64,000 nt of DNA from Variovorax paradoxus (GTDB lineage: Bacteria > Pseudomonadota > Gammaproteobacteria > Burkholderiales > Burkholderiaceae_C): the NCBI RefSeq assembly GCF_024734665.1, contig NZ_CP102931.1, positions 6,074,001 to 6,138,000 of the forward strand, read 5' to 3'. Shown one piece after another: positions 51,774 through 61,093 of this stretch (the stretch's first letter is position 1; each line of letters starts with the position of its first letter). The notes under the pieces were generated by a model, which did not search any database, was not told where the DNA came from, and saw only the letters and a program-made list of their open reading frames with translations. Position numbers and translations under genes: made by a program.

Positions 51774-54581
51774 CTAGTCGTCTTCGGGCTCGCGCTCTGC
51801 GGGCGGCCGGGCCGAGCCGTCGGGCTCGACGGCGTTGTTGACCTTGCCGAGATCGGCGGTGCCGCTGGGGTCGCTGGTAAAGACCTCCGCGATCGGCAGC
51901 CCCAGCCCCATGATCGGCACCAGCCCGAGGATGGCGTCGAAACGCCGGTTGCTGGCCTTGCCCGCCAGCGACCGCAGCCGGTCTTCCAGGCTGTGCAGGC
52001 CTTCTGCATGCGCGTCGTCGGCGGCCTTGCCCAGTGCCGTTGCCGCATCGGCGTACTGCTTGAGCGTGGCGCCGATGTCGACATAGGCCGAGGCGGCACC
52101 CGCCACGGCGGCCAGGCCGCCGGCCACCGCGGCTGCCCCGGCGCCCGCGCCACCAGCGCCCGGCGTGAAGGTGTGCAGCGCCGATTGCTTGACATCCATC
52201 GCCACCGCCGCGATGTCGGGCGCCGCGCAGTTGGTCAGCTTCACGCCCGCCGTATTCTCGATGTTCACGCCAAGCACGTTGGCCATGGCCAGCGCCAGCG
52301 CGTTCTCGATGCTCATGCCGATGAAGGTCGAGCGGGTCACGCCCATGTTGGCTTCGCTGTTGGTGCCGATGTAGCCGCTCGAATTGGAGCCCAGTACCGT
52401 GGTGTTCGAGCCGATGGAGGTGGCGTTGATGTCGCCCACCGCCATCATCTCGATCTTGGTGTTGCTTATCAGCTTGATCTTGTCCGCCATCAGCCCCAGC
52501 GGGCCGCTGGGCACGGTGATGTACTTGGAGTTGGAGCCCGTCACCAGCCAGTCGATGTGGGCGGCCTCGAAGCTCATCTTCGCAGCCTTGTAGGTGACGT
52601 TGCCGCTGACGGTGATGGTCTGGTTGCCGGTGACGTTGCGGGTTTCGCCGGCGCGCGAGGTGTCGGTGCGCGCGCCGGTCACGTCGCTCAGGCTGGTGCC
52701 CGTGACCATGGTCTTGTCGTCGCTGTCGATGAAGGTGGTGCGAGTGCCAACCACCTGGTTGTTCTGCTTTCCCTTGACCGTGTTCTTCTGGTCGACCACC
52801 ACCATGTTGGTGTCGTTGCGCGTGACGGTGCTCTTGCGGTCGCGGTCTACCAGGCTGGTCTGGTCGCGCTTGACGGTGACGGTCTGGTCGCGGTCGATGG
52901 TGGTCGAGTCGTCGCGCTCCACGCTGCGGCTCATGTCGAGCTCGGCGTGGATGTTGATGTTCTCCTCGCCCTTCTTGTCCTCGAACATGATCTCGTTGTA
53001 GTTCGCAGGACCGCCGCCGGGCGTGGAGCGGGTCTTGAAGCCGCTCTGCGTGGGCGACTTGTACGGAATGGGCTGCTCGTCGTTGTAGACGCGCCCGACG
53101 ATGATCGGCCGGTCGGGGTCGCCGTTGAGAAAGTCGACGATCACCTCCTGCCCGATGCGCGGAATGAAGTAGCCGCCCCAGCCCTTGCCGCCCCAGGGCT
53201 GCGACACGCGCACCCAGCAGGTCGACTTCTCGTTGCTCTCGTCGTAGCGGTCCCAGTGAAAGTGCACCTTCACGCGGCCGTGGTCGTCCACGTGCAGCTC
53301 GTCGCCCTTGGGGCCGACCACGATGGCGGTCTGCGGGCCCGGCATGGTCACGCGCGGCGTGAGGCGCGGCGCGCGGAACAGGCGTTCGGCCGGCAGCACG
53401 GTGAGCAGGAAGATGCTGCTGCCGGTCTGCGCAGCGGCCAGCGCGGGCGTGGCGGCGATGATCTCCTCGAGCACCGGCAGCGTGTCGGCGTTCACCGCGT
53501 CGTCGCGCAGCACGTCGGCCAGCGCGTTGTGCACGGGACGCGCCGCGGCGCTGGCGCTCACGCCTTCGTAGCCGCGGTGGCTGGCGACGAAGGTGCAGGC
53601 GGCAATGACGTAGTCGCCGTTGCGCGTGCCGTCGGGGTCGCCCTCGTACTTGAAGCCGCGCCCGGCGGTGACGTCGGGCCACGGCGTCACCGCCCAGTGG
53701 CGGTCGCGGCGCGCGTTGAGTTCATCGCCGCGCAGCTTGGCGCGGGTCTCGGCTTCGTCGCCGGTGAAGTAGCCGCCCGGAAACTCGAACAGCTCCAGGT
53801 TGGCCAGTTCGTGGTCGTCCGAGGCGTCGATGTCTGCACCCAGCTTTTTCTTGATGGCCTTGAAGTCGCTGTCGCGCGAGGCATGCTTTCCGGTGTCGAA
53901 CTGACGCCCACTGACCCAGCGCGAGATTTCGTTGAAGCGCGGCTCGGCGGCGTTGGTGGCCATGTGGCGCAGGGTGTCGGCGGCGGGCAGCTTGTCGTGC
54001 GCCATGTCGCTGGCGTCCGAAAGGTGCATGGTGCCGGGGGCGTCATGTGCGTCGAACCAGTAGTAGATGCCTTCGTCCTCCAACAGGCGCGACAGGAACT
54101 GGTAGTCGCTTTCCTGGTGCTGCACGCAGTAGCGGCGCGGGTTGTGCGTGCCGACGACGTTGTCGGCCTTGGTCTTCTTGAAGCGCTTGATGGGGCTGTC
54201 CTCGAACACGGCGTCGAGCACTTCGAGAACTTTCTTTTCTTGCAGGATGCGGGAGTTGGCGCGCTTGGTGAGCAGCCAGAACCACGAACGCAGGGTGATG
54301 CGATATTCGTAGTGCCGCCCCATGTGGCCGGCGCGCACGAAGCGCACCGCGTGGCCCTGGCAGTGGCGCTCGTGCGTGCCGCCGTCGGCGTCCTGGAACT
54401 CGATGACCACGTCGAAGGCATGTCCCAGGATGTCCTTGGCCTCGATGGCCTTGTTCTGCGAGATCACCGTGAGCTCGTAGGCCGACGGACGCGCAAGCGC
54501 CTCGTGGCCGACGATGCGCCAGAACATCAGGTCGTCCTTCGCGGGTGAATCGCTTTCTATGCGGAACTCGTGGTCGGCCAT
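51774..54581 (-). CDS. vgrG: T6SS spike protein VgrG (second copy) with Ala-rich C-terminal extension
   Basis: The 935-residue VgrG is paralogous to the copy at 44.6 kb. The N-terminal segments are nearly superimposable (MADHEFRIESDSPAKDDLMFWR), and the hub part shares DHGRVKVHFHWDRYDE. It differs after the beta-helix tip, where some 150 extra residues begin with an Ala/Gly-rich hydrophobic stretch (AAAVAGGLAAVAGAASAYV) and include LGLVPIMGLGLPIAEVF. The extension ends in an acidic tail and could dock cargo or insert in membranes. No known toxin motif is visible. Confidence 0.95.
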   Translation of the reverse strand: MADHEFRIESDSPAKDDLMFWRIVGHEALARPSAYELTVISQNKAIEAKDILGHAFDVVIEFQDADGGTHERHCQGHAVRFVRAGHMGRHYEYRITLRSWFWLLTKRANSRILQEKKVLEVLDAVFEDSPIKRFKKTKADNVVGTHNPRRYCVQHQESDYQFLSRLLEDEGIYYWFDAHDAPGTMHLSDASDMAHDKLPAADTLRHMATNAAEPRFNEISRWVSGRQFDTGKHASRDSDFKAIKKKLGADIDASDDHELANLELFEFPGGYFTGDEAETRAKLRGDELNARRDRHWAVTPWPDVTAGRGFKYEGDPDGTRNGDYVIAACTFVASHRGYEGVSASAAARPVHNALADVLRDDAVNADTLPVLEEIIAATPALAAAQTGSSIFLLTVLPAERLFRAPRLTPRVTMPGPQTAIVVGPKGDELHVDDHGRVKVHFHWDRYDESNEKSTCWVRVSQPWGGKGWGGYFIPRIGQEVIVDFLNGDPDRPIIVGRVYNDEQPIPYKSPTQSGFKTRSTPGGGPANYNEIMFEDKKGEENINIHAELDMSRSVERDDSTTIDRDQTVTVKRDQTSLVDRDRKSTVTRNDTNMVVVDQKNTVKGKQNNQVVGTRTTFIDSDDKTMVTGTSLSDVTGARTDTSRAGETRNVTGNQTITVSGNVTYKAAKMSFEAAHIDWLVTGSNSKYITVPSGPLGLMADKIKLISNTKIEMMAVGDINATSIGSNTTVLGSNSSGYIGTNSEANMGVTRSTFIGMSIENALALAMANVLGVNIENTAGVKLTNCAAPDIAAVAMDVKQSALHTFTPGAGGAGAGAAAVAGGLAAVAGAASAYVDIGATLKQYADAATALGKAADDAHAEGLHSLEDRLRSLAGKASNRRFDAILGLVPIMGLGLPIAEVFTSDPSGTADLGKVNNAVEPDGSARPPAEREPEDD

Positions 54582-54629
54582 TTTCTTTTTTCTCAGTTGG
54601 GTCGTTCGAGGCGTTCTTGTTCGGGGCGC

Positions 54630-54723
54630 GTGCACAGGACACCGGGTACTCCCCTCCGCGAATGTCCCCCGCCTTCGGCTCCTCCTTTATTTCGCTGCGG
54701 GGAGCACCCGATGCCCTGTGCAC
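54630..54723. repeat. Hairpin repeat unit 1
   Basis: The unit is bounded by GTGCACAGG at 54630-54638 and CCTGTGCAC at 54715-54723. Inside is a core reading CTCCGCGAATGTCCCCCG from 54654 and CTCCTCCTTTATTTCGCTGCG ending near 54699. The same core occurs in unit 2 in opposite orientation. Confidence 0.8.
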
Positions 54724-54767
54724 GGTGAGCGCCGCGCTTGTGCTGGTCGTTCAACCGCTGCGCTGGA

Positions 54768-54863
54768 CGATCACGCCGATGGGGTGCCTTGCGCAGCGAA
54801 ATAAAGGAGGAGGCCGCAGGCCGGGGGACATTCGCGGAGCAAGGCACCCCGTCGGCGTGATCG
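54768..54863. repeat. Hairpin repeat unit 2 (inverted relative to unit 1)
   Basis: The unit is bounded by CGATCACGCC at 54768-54777 and GGCGTGATCG at 54854-54863; the pairing continues inward to GGGGTGCCTT/AAGGCACCCC. The core, read on the - strand, repeats that of unit 1, while the flanking arms are unrelated to those of unit 1. The 324-base gap from 54582 to 54905 holds only these two units and no gene. Confidence 0.8.
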
Positions 54864-54905
54864 CGCCCCGAGCCAACGCAGCGAATAAAAGAGCAAGGCG
54901 ACATC

Positions 54906-57620
54906 TCAGTCGAACGCGTAAGTGAAGTCAGCATCCTTCACGTCCAGCGCAACACGGCGGATCTCCCCGCCGGAAGCAAGACGCTGCAGATACTCGACAG
55001 AAATCGTAGGCAGCACGGTGTTGGTAAGGATCGCGTCGATCACGCGCCCACCCGACTCCGGGTCCTGGCATCGCGCGACCACCTGCTCGACCACCGCTTC
55101 GCTGTACTCGAAGGGCACGCCGTGGTTGGTCTCGACCCGCTTCTTGATGCGGCCCAGCTGCAGCCGCACGATCTTCTTCATCATCTCGGGCGACAACGGG
55201 TAATAGGGAATGGTGACGATGCGGCCCAGCAGCGCGGGCGGGAACACCTTCATCAACGGCGCCTTCAGCGCATCGGCCAACGCGTTGGAGTCGGGCAGCA
55301 ACTCGGGGTCGCGGCACATGCTCATCACCAGCTCGCTGCCGGCGTTGGTGGTCAGCAGGATGATCGTGTTCTTGAAATCGATCATGCGACCCTCGCCGTC
55401 TTCCATCCAGCCCTTGTCGAACACCTGGAAGAAGATCTCGTGCACGTCGGGGTGGGCTTTTTCCACTTCATCGAGCAGCACCACGCTGTAGGGGCGGCGG
55501 CGCACGGCCTCGGTCAGAATGCCGCCCTCGCCGTACCCCACGTAGCCCGGAGGCGCGCCCTTGAGCGTGGAGACGGTGTGCGCCTCCTGGAACTCGCTCA
55601 TGTTGATGGTGATGATGTTCTGCTCGCCGCCGTACAGCGCCTCGGCCAGCGCAAGCGCGGTCTCGGTCTTGCCCACGCCGGAGGTGCCGCAGAGCATGAA
55701 CACGCCAATGGGCTTCTGCGGGTTGTCGAGCCGCGCGCGAGAAGTCTGGATGCGGCGCGCGATCATTTCCAGACCGTGCTTCTGGCCGATGACGCGCTGG
55801 TTGAGCGTGTCGGCAAGCTTGAGCACCGCCTCCACTTCGTTCTTCACCATGCGGCCGACGGGAATGCCGGTCCAGTCTGCGACGACCGAGGCCACGGCCT
55901 GCTCGTCGACCGAGGGCAGGATGAGTGGCGACTCGCCCTGCACCGCGTGGATCTTGGCCTGCAGCTCGTGCAGCTCGGCGAGCAGCGCTGCACGGTCGTG
56001 CGCGGGCTCTGCCGCGGCGGCTGGTGCCGCATCGGTGACGGTGGCCGCAGCAGGCGTATCCACCGGCTTGTTGCCCGCGCGCAGCTTGCTGCGCAATTCA
56101 AGCAGCCGGTCGACCAGCCCCTTTTCTTCCTGCCAGCGCGCATTCAGCGCATCGAGCTGCACCTTCGATTCGGCCAGCAGCGCTGTGACCTGCGCTGCGC
56201 GCTTGGTCACGTCGATGCCGATGGCTTCTTCGCGGCCGATGATTTCCTGCTCGACCGTGAGCCCTTCGATGCGGCGCATGCAGTCTTCCACCTCGGGTGG
56301 CGTCGCGTGCTGCGACACGGCCACGCGTGCGCAGGCCGTGTCGAGCAGGCTCACGGCCTTGTCGGGCAACTGGCGCGCGGGAATGTAGCGGTGCGACAGC
56401 TTCACGGCCGCTTCGATGGCCTCGTCGAGCAGCTGCACGCGGTGGTGCTTCTCCAGCACGCTGGCCACGCCACGCAGCATCAGGATCGCCTTGGTCTCGT
56501 CGGGCTCCGGCACCTGCACCACCTGGAAGCGACGGGTGAGCGCCGGGTCTTTCTCGATGTACTTCTTGTACTCGGCCCATGTGGTGGCGCCGATGGTGCG
56601 CAGGTTGCCGCGCGCCAGAGCCGGCTTCAGCAGGTTGGCCGCGTCGCCCGTGCCTGCCGCGCCGCCCGCACCCACCAGCGTGTGGATCTCGTCGATGAAC
56701 AGGATGATGGGCGTGGGCGAGCTCTGCACCTCGTCGATCACCTGGCGCAGGCGCTGCTCGAATTCGCCCTTCATGCTCGCGCCGGCCTGCAGCAGGCCGA
56801 TGTCGAGCGTGAGCAGCTTCACGTCTTTCAGCTGCGGTGGCACGTCGCCGCGTGCGAGGCGCTGCGCAAAGCCTTCGACCACGGCCGTCTTGCCGACGCC
56901 GGCCTCGCCGGTGAGCAGCGGATTGTTCTGGCGGCGGCGCATGAGGATGTCGACGATCTGGCGGATCTCTTCGTCGCGCCCGGTCACCGGGTCCATCTCG
57001 CCCTTCTTCGCCTTCTCGGTGAGGTCGACCGCGAACTTCTTCAGCGCATCGCCCTTGCCCATGGCGGCCGGCGCCATCGCGCCCGAGTCTTCACCTGGTG
57101 CGCCGCTGCCCATGCCGGTGCCGTCCTGCGCGCGCATCTGCGCTTCGGGCGAGGCATCGCAGATTTTTGCGAAGTTGTCGGCCAGGTCTTCGACCTTGAC
57201 CTTCTCGAACTGCTTCGACAAGCCGAACAGCGGGTTGCGCAGGCTCTGCGTCTTCAGCATGCCGACCAGCAGGTAGCCGGTGCGCACCTGCGCTTCGCCG
57301 AACTGCAGGGTGGCATAGGTCCATGCGCGCTCGATGGCGTTCTCTATGTGCGGAGAAAAGTCGCTGATGGCAGTGGCGCCGCGCGGCAGGCGGTCGAGCG
57401 CGGTGGTCATGTCTTTCGCGATGACCGATACGTCGAGCCCGTAGTGCTGGATCACGCGGTGCAGGTCGGAGTCCTGCGCCTGCAGCAGTTGCGCGAACCA
57501 GTGCTCCAGCTCCACGTACGGATTGCCCCGCATCTTGCAGAACACGGTGGCGCCTTCGATGGCCTTGTAGGCCAGCGAGTTGAGTTTGCCGAAAAGGGCG
57601 GTGCGGCTGATTTCACTCAT
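54906..57620 (-). CDS. tssH: T6SS AAA+ ATPase TssH (ClpV)
   Basis: The 904-residue ClpV-type unfoldase has an N-terminal ClpN domain (residues 1-150), a first AAA+ module with Walker A GEAGVGKT at 238-245 and Walker B LFIDEIHTLVG, and a middle coiled segment. The second module has GTSGVGKTETALA and VVLLDEVEKAHPD. An Ala/Gly/Met-rich linker at about 165-190 is unusual. TssH disassembles contracted TssBC sheaths. ATG 57620 overlaps the tssG stop by four bases and has GGAG upstream. Confidence 0.97.
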   Translation of the reverse strand: MSEISRTALFGKLNSLAYKAIEGATVFCKMRGNPYVELEHWFAQLLQAQDSDLHRVIQHYGLDVSVIAKDMTTALDRLPRGATAISDFSPHIENAIERAWTYATLQFGEAQVRTGYLLVGMLKTQSLRNPLFGLSKQFEKVKVEDLADNFAKICDASPEAQMRAQDGTGMGSGAPGEDSGAMAPAAMGKGDALKKFAVDLTEKAKKGEMDPVTGRDEEIRQIVDILMRRRQNNPLLTGEAGVGKTAVVEGFAQRLARGDVPPQLKDVKLLTLDIGLLQAGASMKGEFEQRLRQVIDEVQSSPTPIILFIDEIHTLVGAGGAAGTGDAANLLKPALARGNLRTIGATTWAEYKKYIEKDPALTRRFQVVQVPEPDETKAILMLRGVASVLEKHHRVQLLDEAIEAAVKLSHRYIPARQLPDKAVSLLDTACARVAVSQHATPPEVEDCMRRIEGLTVEQEIIGREEAIGIDVTKRAAQVTALLAESKVQLDALNARWQEEKGLVDRLLELRSKLRAGNKPVDTPAAATVTDAAPAAAAEPAHDRAALLAELHELQAKIHAVQGESPLILPSVDEQAVASVVADWTGIPVGRMVKNEVEAVLKLADTLNQRVIGQKHGLEMIARRIQTSRARLDNPQKPIGVFMLCGTSGVGKTETALALAEALYGGEQNIITINMSEFQEAHTVSTLKGAPPGYVGYGEGGILTEAVRRRPYSVVLLDEVEKAHPDVHEIFFQVFDKGWMEDGEGRMIDFKNTIILLTTNAGSELVMSMCRDPELLPDSNALADALKAPLMKVFPPALLGRIVTIPYYPLSPEMMKKIVRLQLGRIKKRVETNHGVPFEYSEAVVEQVVARCQDPESGGRVIDAILTNTVLPTISVEYLQRLASGGEIRRVALDVKDADFTYAFD

Positions 57621-58681
57621 GAGGGACTCCGTATCTCTTCTGAACGAATGAAGATGGGTTTGTTGAAAGACTGGTTGCCGATGCGCACGTCCGCTGCATC
57701 GCGCGAACGCTTGCGCTGCCCGAGCCACGACACCCAGCCCAGGCGCGGTGCATTGCCCTTCGCGTCGCCAAGGCGCGTGAGCGGAACCTGTGCTTTCTCG
57801 AGCACCAGCTCGGCGTCCCACTCGAGCTCGTCGCCGAGCAGTTGCTGCATCCAGCGCTGCAGCACGGGGCGCGCATTGCCGATGGGGAGAAACATGCGGT
57901 ACTGCTCCAGCGTGAGCGGGCCCAGGTGCAGGCGCACGCGGTGCTGGCGGTCCCAGGCGCGGGTGCCGAGCATGGCGCCCATGCCCATCGAGCGCGAGCT
58001 CTCGCCCTGCCCCAGCCGCGTGAGCTCTGCTACCGGCAGGCTCATCCAGTGGCCAACCCAGCGCTCCAGCTTCACGGGCACGCCGAAGTAGCTGCACAGC
58101 ACCGACTCCACGCTCTCCACGTTGTGCACGCGGCGCGCGAGCCAGCCCGAGAAATGCAGGCGCGCGTCATCATGGATCTCGTCGCGGTCCACGCGGCCCG
58201 GCGTGCCGATGCCGACCAGCGCACCAACCTGCAGACGGAAGCGGTCTTCGCCCGGCCGGTCGAGCGCCACGGCCGGCCGCGACTGCGCCCACGCGCGATA
58301 GAAGTGCAGCGAGAAGCGGTGCGAAAAGCTGTCGAGAAAGGCCAGCCACGTCGGGTCGCCATGGTTCAGGCTGCGCTCGCGGATGAAGTCGCTCAGGTGC
58401 ACCGGCAGCGGGCCGTTGGGGCCGATGTAGCTGAAGAAGTGCTGGCGCAGGCGCGGCGGCGAATAGGCGGTGGCGGGCTCGAAGCGGCTGAAGCTCGCGG
58501 GTGCAAACGAGAGCGAAGGCTCCTGCCCCACGCGCACCGGCTCGGCGCTCGGCAGCAGCGCGCGGCCCCAGCGCGGCGTGGTCTTGGCGACGGACTCCAG
58601 CCGGCGCATCACCGCGAAGTAGTCGAACGACCACGGCTCCGCGGACCACCCGCGCAGCGCGTTGTCCACCCGCGTGCTCAC
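57617..58681 (-). CDS. tssG: T6SS baseplate protein TssG
   Basis: The 354-residue protein is TssG (WSFDYFAVMRRLESV, SFAPASFSRFE, QHFFSYIGPNGPLPVHLSDFIRE, FLDSFSHRFSLHFYRAW, LGPLTLEQYRMFLP). With TssE and TssF it forms the baseplate wedge. The GTG at 58681 overlaps the tssF stop by four bases (GTGA) and gives family length. An upstream GTG would add eight residues. Confidence 0.94.
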   Translation of the reverse strand: MSTRVDNALRGWSAEPWSFDYFAVMRRLESVAKTTPRWGRALLPSAEPVRVGQEPSLSFAPASFSRFEPATAYSPPRLRQHFFSYIGPNGPLPVHLSDFIRERSLNHGDPTWLAFLDSFSHRFSLHFYRAWAQSRPAVALDRPGEDRFRLQVGALVGIGTPGRVDRDEIHDDARLHFSGWLARRVHNVESVESVLCSYFGVPVKLERWVGHWMSLPVAELTRLGQGESSRSMGMGAMLGTRAWDRQHRVRLHLGPLTLEQYRMFLPIGNARPVLQRWMQQLLGDELEWDAELVLEKAQVPLTRLGDAKGNAPRLGWVSWLGQRKRSRDAADVRIGNQSFNKPIFIRSEEIRSPS

Positions 58682-60570
58682 AGAATCTGTCGCGTCCCGC
58701 ACAGCGGCCTCCAGCGCATGGTCTCGCCCTTGCCTGCGATGCGCAGCACGGTCTCGACGAAATGGTTCACCTCCACATGGCGCGAGAGAAAGCGCGCGAG
58801 CACGGCGCCGAACAGGAAGGCGCTGTGGCCATGAAAGGCGTCCTTGTCGACTTCGAGCGTCACTTCGAGCCCGCGCCCGAAAGCGATCGGGCCCTTGAGC
58901 GGCAGGCGGCGCGCAACGGGCTTGCACTTCACCGACAGCAGGCCGCGCACCTGGCCCTGGCGCATCTCGTCGGCATGCACGGCATAGAGCATCAGCGTTT
59001 CGCGCAGCGCGGCCGCGCCCTGCTCCGGCGTGCTGTCGGACAGCGACAGGTAGTTGAGCGCGAGGTGATCGACCACGCGCCACCCCAGCCCCTGGCTCAC
59101 CACCGGCGACACCGGCCGCGACGGCCCGCGCACCATGCGCACGCGCTGCACGGGAAATGAATCGACGCAGTCGAAGTCGTTCTCGCGGCCAAGCGGCATC
59201 AGGAGCGGCAGGTCGCGGTTTGTGCACAGCGCCGTCACCGCCAGCTGCCGCAGTGTGGCCGCGTACGGCGCCTGCTGCGGATCGACGATCTGCATGTAGA
59301 CCTCGGAGCCGATGTGGCTGCTGCGGTTGCCCTCGGTGCGCTGTCGCACCGACAGCATGCGCGGCTCGCGCGTGGTCGTGAAGTAGGCCGGGTGGCTGTT
59401 GCGGCTGCCGTGAAAGGCCGAATAGAAAGGCCTGAAAGGCTGCTCGGCCGCGACCGCATCGGCGCCGGGCGCGCCGTGGCCGATGACTTCGGTGATGGTG
59501 TGCACCTCGAAGTCCTGCGGGCGCGTGCGGTCGGGCACCAGGTGGAACTGGCTCACGCCCTCGCTCATGGGCACGCGGTCGAGCCGCTTGCTGAACAGGT
59601 TGACGGCAGGCACGCAGTGCAGCTGCACGTTGTCGGCGCTCACCAGCTTTTCGAGTGCTGCGTCGCCGCGCGAGAACAGCAGCACGATTTCGACGTCGGT
59701 CACGGGCATGGCCGCGAGCAGCGCCTGGAGTCCGCCGATGCGCACGAACTGGAAGCGCTGCGGAAACGCGAAGTACTCCTGCAGCAGCCGAAAGCCCGAG
59801 AAGCCGGTGGCGGTGGTGGGCAGCAGCGCTTCGTCTTCCTCGAAGCCGACCGCGCCGATGGCGCTGGCCGGCAGGCTCTGCGCTGTGCCTTGCAGCGCAC
59901 CGCTGGGCGCGAGCGGCCGCACCAGCACGCCGATGGGCTGGCCCAGCGCGCATTCGTGCAGTTGCCAGGCCACGTCTTCGGCACCGCCGAAGTGCAACAC
60001 CAGATCGTCGAGTGCGATCTGGCTGAAGTTCAGGCCGGCCGTGGCATGCAGCGCAATGCGCAGGCCGCCGCGGATGGCGCGCGATTGCGGGTGCGTGTTC
60101 AGCGGCAGGTCGGGCGCGTAGGTGAAGTACTGCGCGCGCTGCACTTCGATGGGCCAGATGCGCAGCGCGCTGGCCGTGCGGAACTCGCAATGCGTGTTCT
60201 GCCCCACCGCCTGCCGTGCGCGCAGTCCGCTGCCGCGCGGCAACGTGGGGCCGGTCGCAAGGTTCGCGTCGTCGGGGTCGGGCACGAAAGACACGACCAC
60301 CATCGCCGGCGTGGGCGAAAGAAAGTGCGGATAGACGATGTCGAGCAGGTGGCCCGTGAAGCGCGGGTATTCGGCGTCGAGCTTCAGGCCCACCCGCGCC
60401 GAAAGAAACGCCGTGGCCTCGATGAGCCGCTCCACATACGGGTCGGCCACTTCCTGGCCCTCGATGCCAAGTCGATGCGCAATCTTTGGAAATGCCCGCG
60501 CGAACTCGGAGGCGCTTTCGCGGAAGTAGCGCAGCTCCTGTTCGTACAGGCTCAGCAGCCGAGGGTCCAT
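58678..60570 (-). CDS. tssF: T6SS baseplate protein TssF
   Basis: The 630-residue protein is full-length TssF, starting MDPRLLSLYEQELRYFRES and containing EGQEVADPYVERLIEATAFLSARV and a C-terminal HVEVNHFVETVLRIAGKGETMRW. TssF and TssG make the baseplate wedge on which tube and sheath polymerise. The gene lies seven bases after tssE in an operon of overlapping genes. Confidence 0.97.
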   Translation of the reverse strand: MDPRLLSLYEQELRYFRESASEFARAFPKIAHRLGIEGQEVADPYVERLIEATAFLSARVGLKLDAEYPRFTGHLLDIVYPHFLSPTPAMVVVSFVPDPDDANLATGPTLPRGSGLRARQAVGQNTHCEFRTASALRIWPIEVQRAQYFTYAPDLPLNTHPQSRAIRGGLRIALHATAGLNFSQIALDDLVLHFGGAEDVAWQLHECALGQPIGVLVRPLAPSGALQGTAQSLPASAIGAVGFEEDEALLPTTATGFSGFRLLQEYFAFPQRFQFVRIGGLQALLAAMPVTDVEIVLLFSRGDAALEKLVSADNVQLHCVPAVNLFSKRLDRVPMSEGVSQFHLVPDRTRPQDFEVHTITEVIGHGAPGADAVAAEQPFRPFYSAFHGSRNSHPAYFTTTREPRMLSVRQRTEGNRSSHIGSEVYMQIVDPQQAPYAATLRQLAVTALCTNRDLPLLMPLGRENDFDCVDSFPVQRVRMVRGPSRPVSPVVSQGLGWRVVDHLALNYLSLSDSTPEQGAAALRETLMLYAVHADEMRQGQVRGLLSVKCKPVARRLPLKGPIAFGRGLEVTLEVDKDAFHGHSAFLFGAVLARFLSRHVEVNHFVETVLRIAGKGETMRWRPLCGTRQIL

Positions 60571-60577
60571 GCGGGAC

Positions 60578-61093
60578 TCACCTTGGGTTTTGCGCCATGT
60601 CCACGATCTCGATGCGTCCTTCTTCCAGGTCTACGCGGCTTCGCATCAGGAACTCGAGCGGCACCGGTTGCGCCCACAGCATGCCGCGTATCTGCAGGCC
60701 GATGCTGTTGTGGGAGTCCAGTGCCGGGCCTTCCATGACGAGTTCCACTTCGAGTGTGCGGGACAAAATGCGCGGCTCGAACTGCAGGATTGCGTTCTTC
60801 AAAGCCTGTTCCATGCTGACACGCTGCACCGACGAGGTGAACTGGCCAGACAGCATAGGCAATCCGTAGTTGATGACCGAGCGCGCCGCGTTCGGGTATT
60901 GCTTGTCGTCCATCGAGAGGCCGTAGCCGGTGGCGTTGAAGAGCCAGCCGAGGTCGCGCAGCACGGCCTGGCGCAGTGCCTGCTTGGTCAGCGTGCGCTT
61001 CTCGTCGCCCTCGCGCTTTTCGTCGGGGGCGTTGTCGACGAGGCGATCGAGCAGCGAGGGCTGCAGCCGCTCCTGCGCGGTGAGCTCAGCCAT
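60578..61093 (-). CDS. tssE: T6SS baseplate gp25-like protein TssE
   Basis: The 171-residue protein is of the gp25/TssE family (QPSLLDRLVDNAPDEK, AVLRDLGWLFNAT, RSVINYGLPMLSGQ, ILQFEPRILSRTLEVELV). TssE initiates sheath polymerisation on the baseplate. Its start overlaps the tagJ stop by eight bases. Confidence 0.94.
   Translation of the reverse strand: MAELTAQERLQPSLLDRLVDNAPDEKREGDEKRTLTKQALRQAVLRDLGWLFNATGYGLSMDDKQYPNAARSVINYGLPMLSGQFTSSVQRVSMEQALKNAILQFEPRILSRTLEVELVMEGPALDSHNSIGLQIRGMLWAQPVPLEFLMRSRVDLEEGRIEIVDMAQNPR

Noticed and set aside
49161..54548. Very long + strand open frame (about 1795 codons) opposite vgrG and the pentapeptide genes
   Set aside because: It is antisense to well-recognised proteins. 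Its composition (His/Val/Gly/Arg-rich) is that expected of a GC-rich shadow frame, and no domain is visible.
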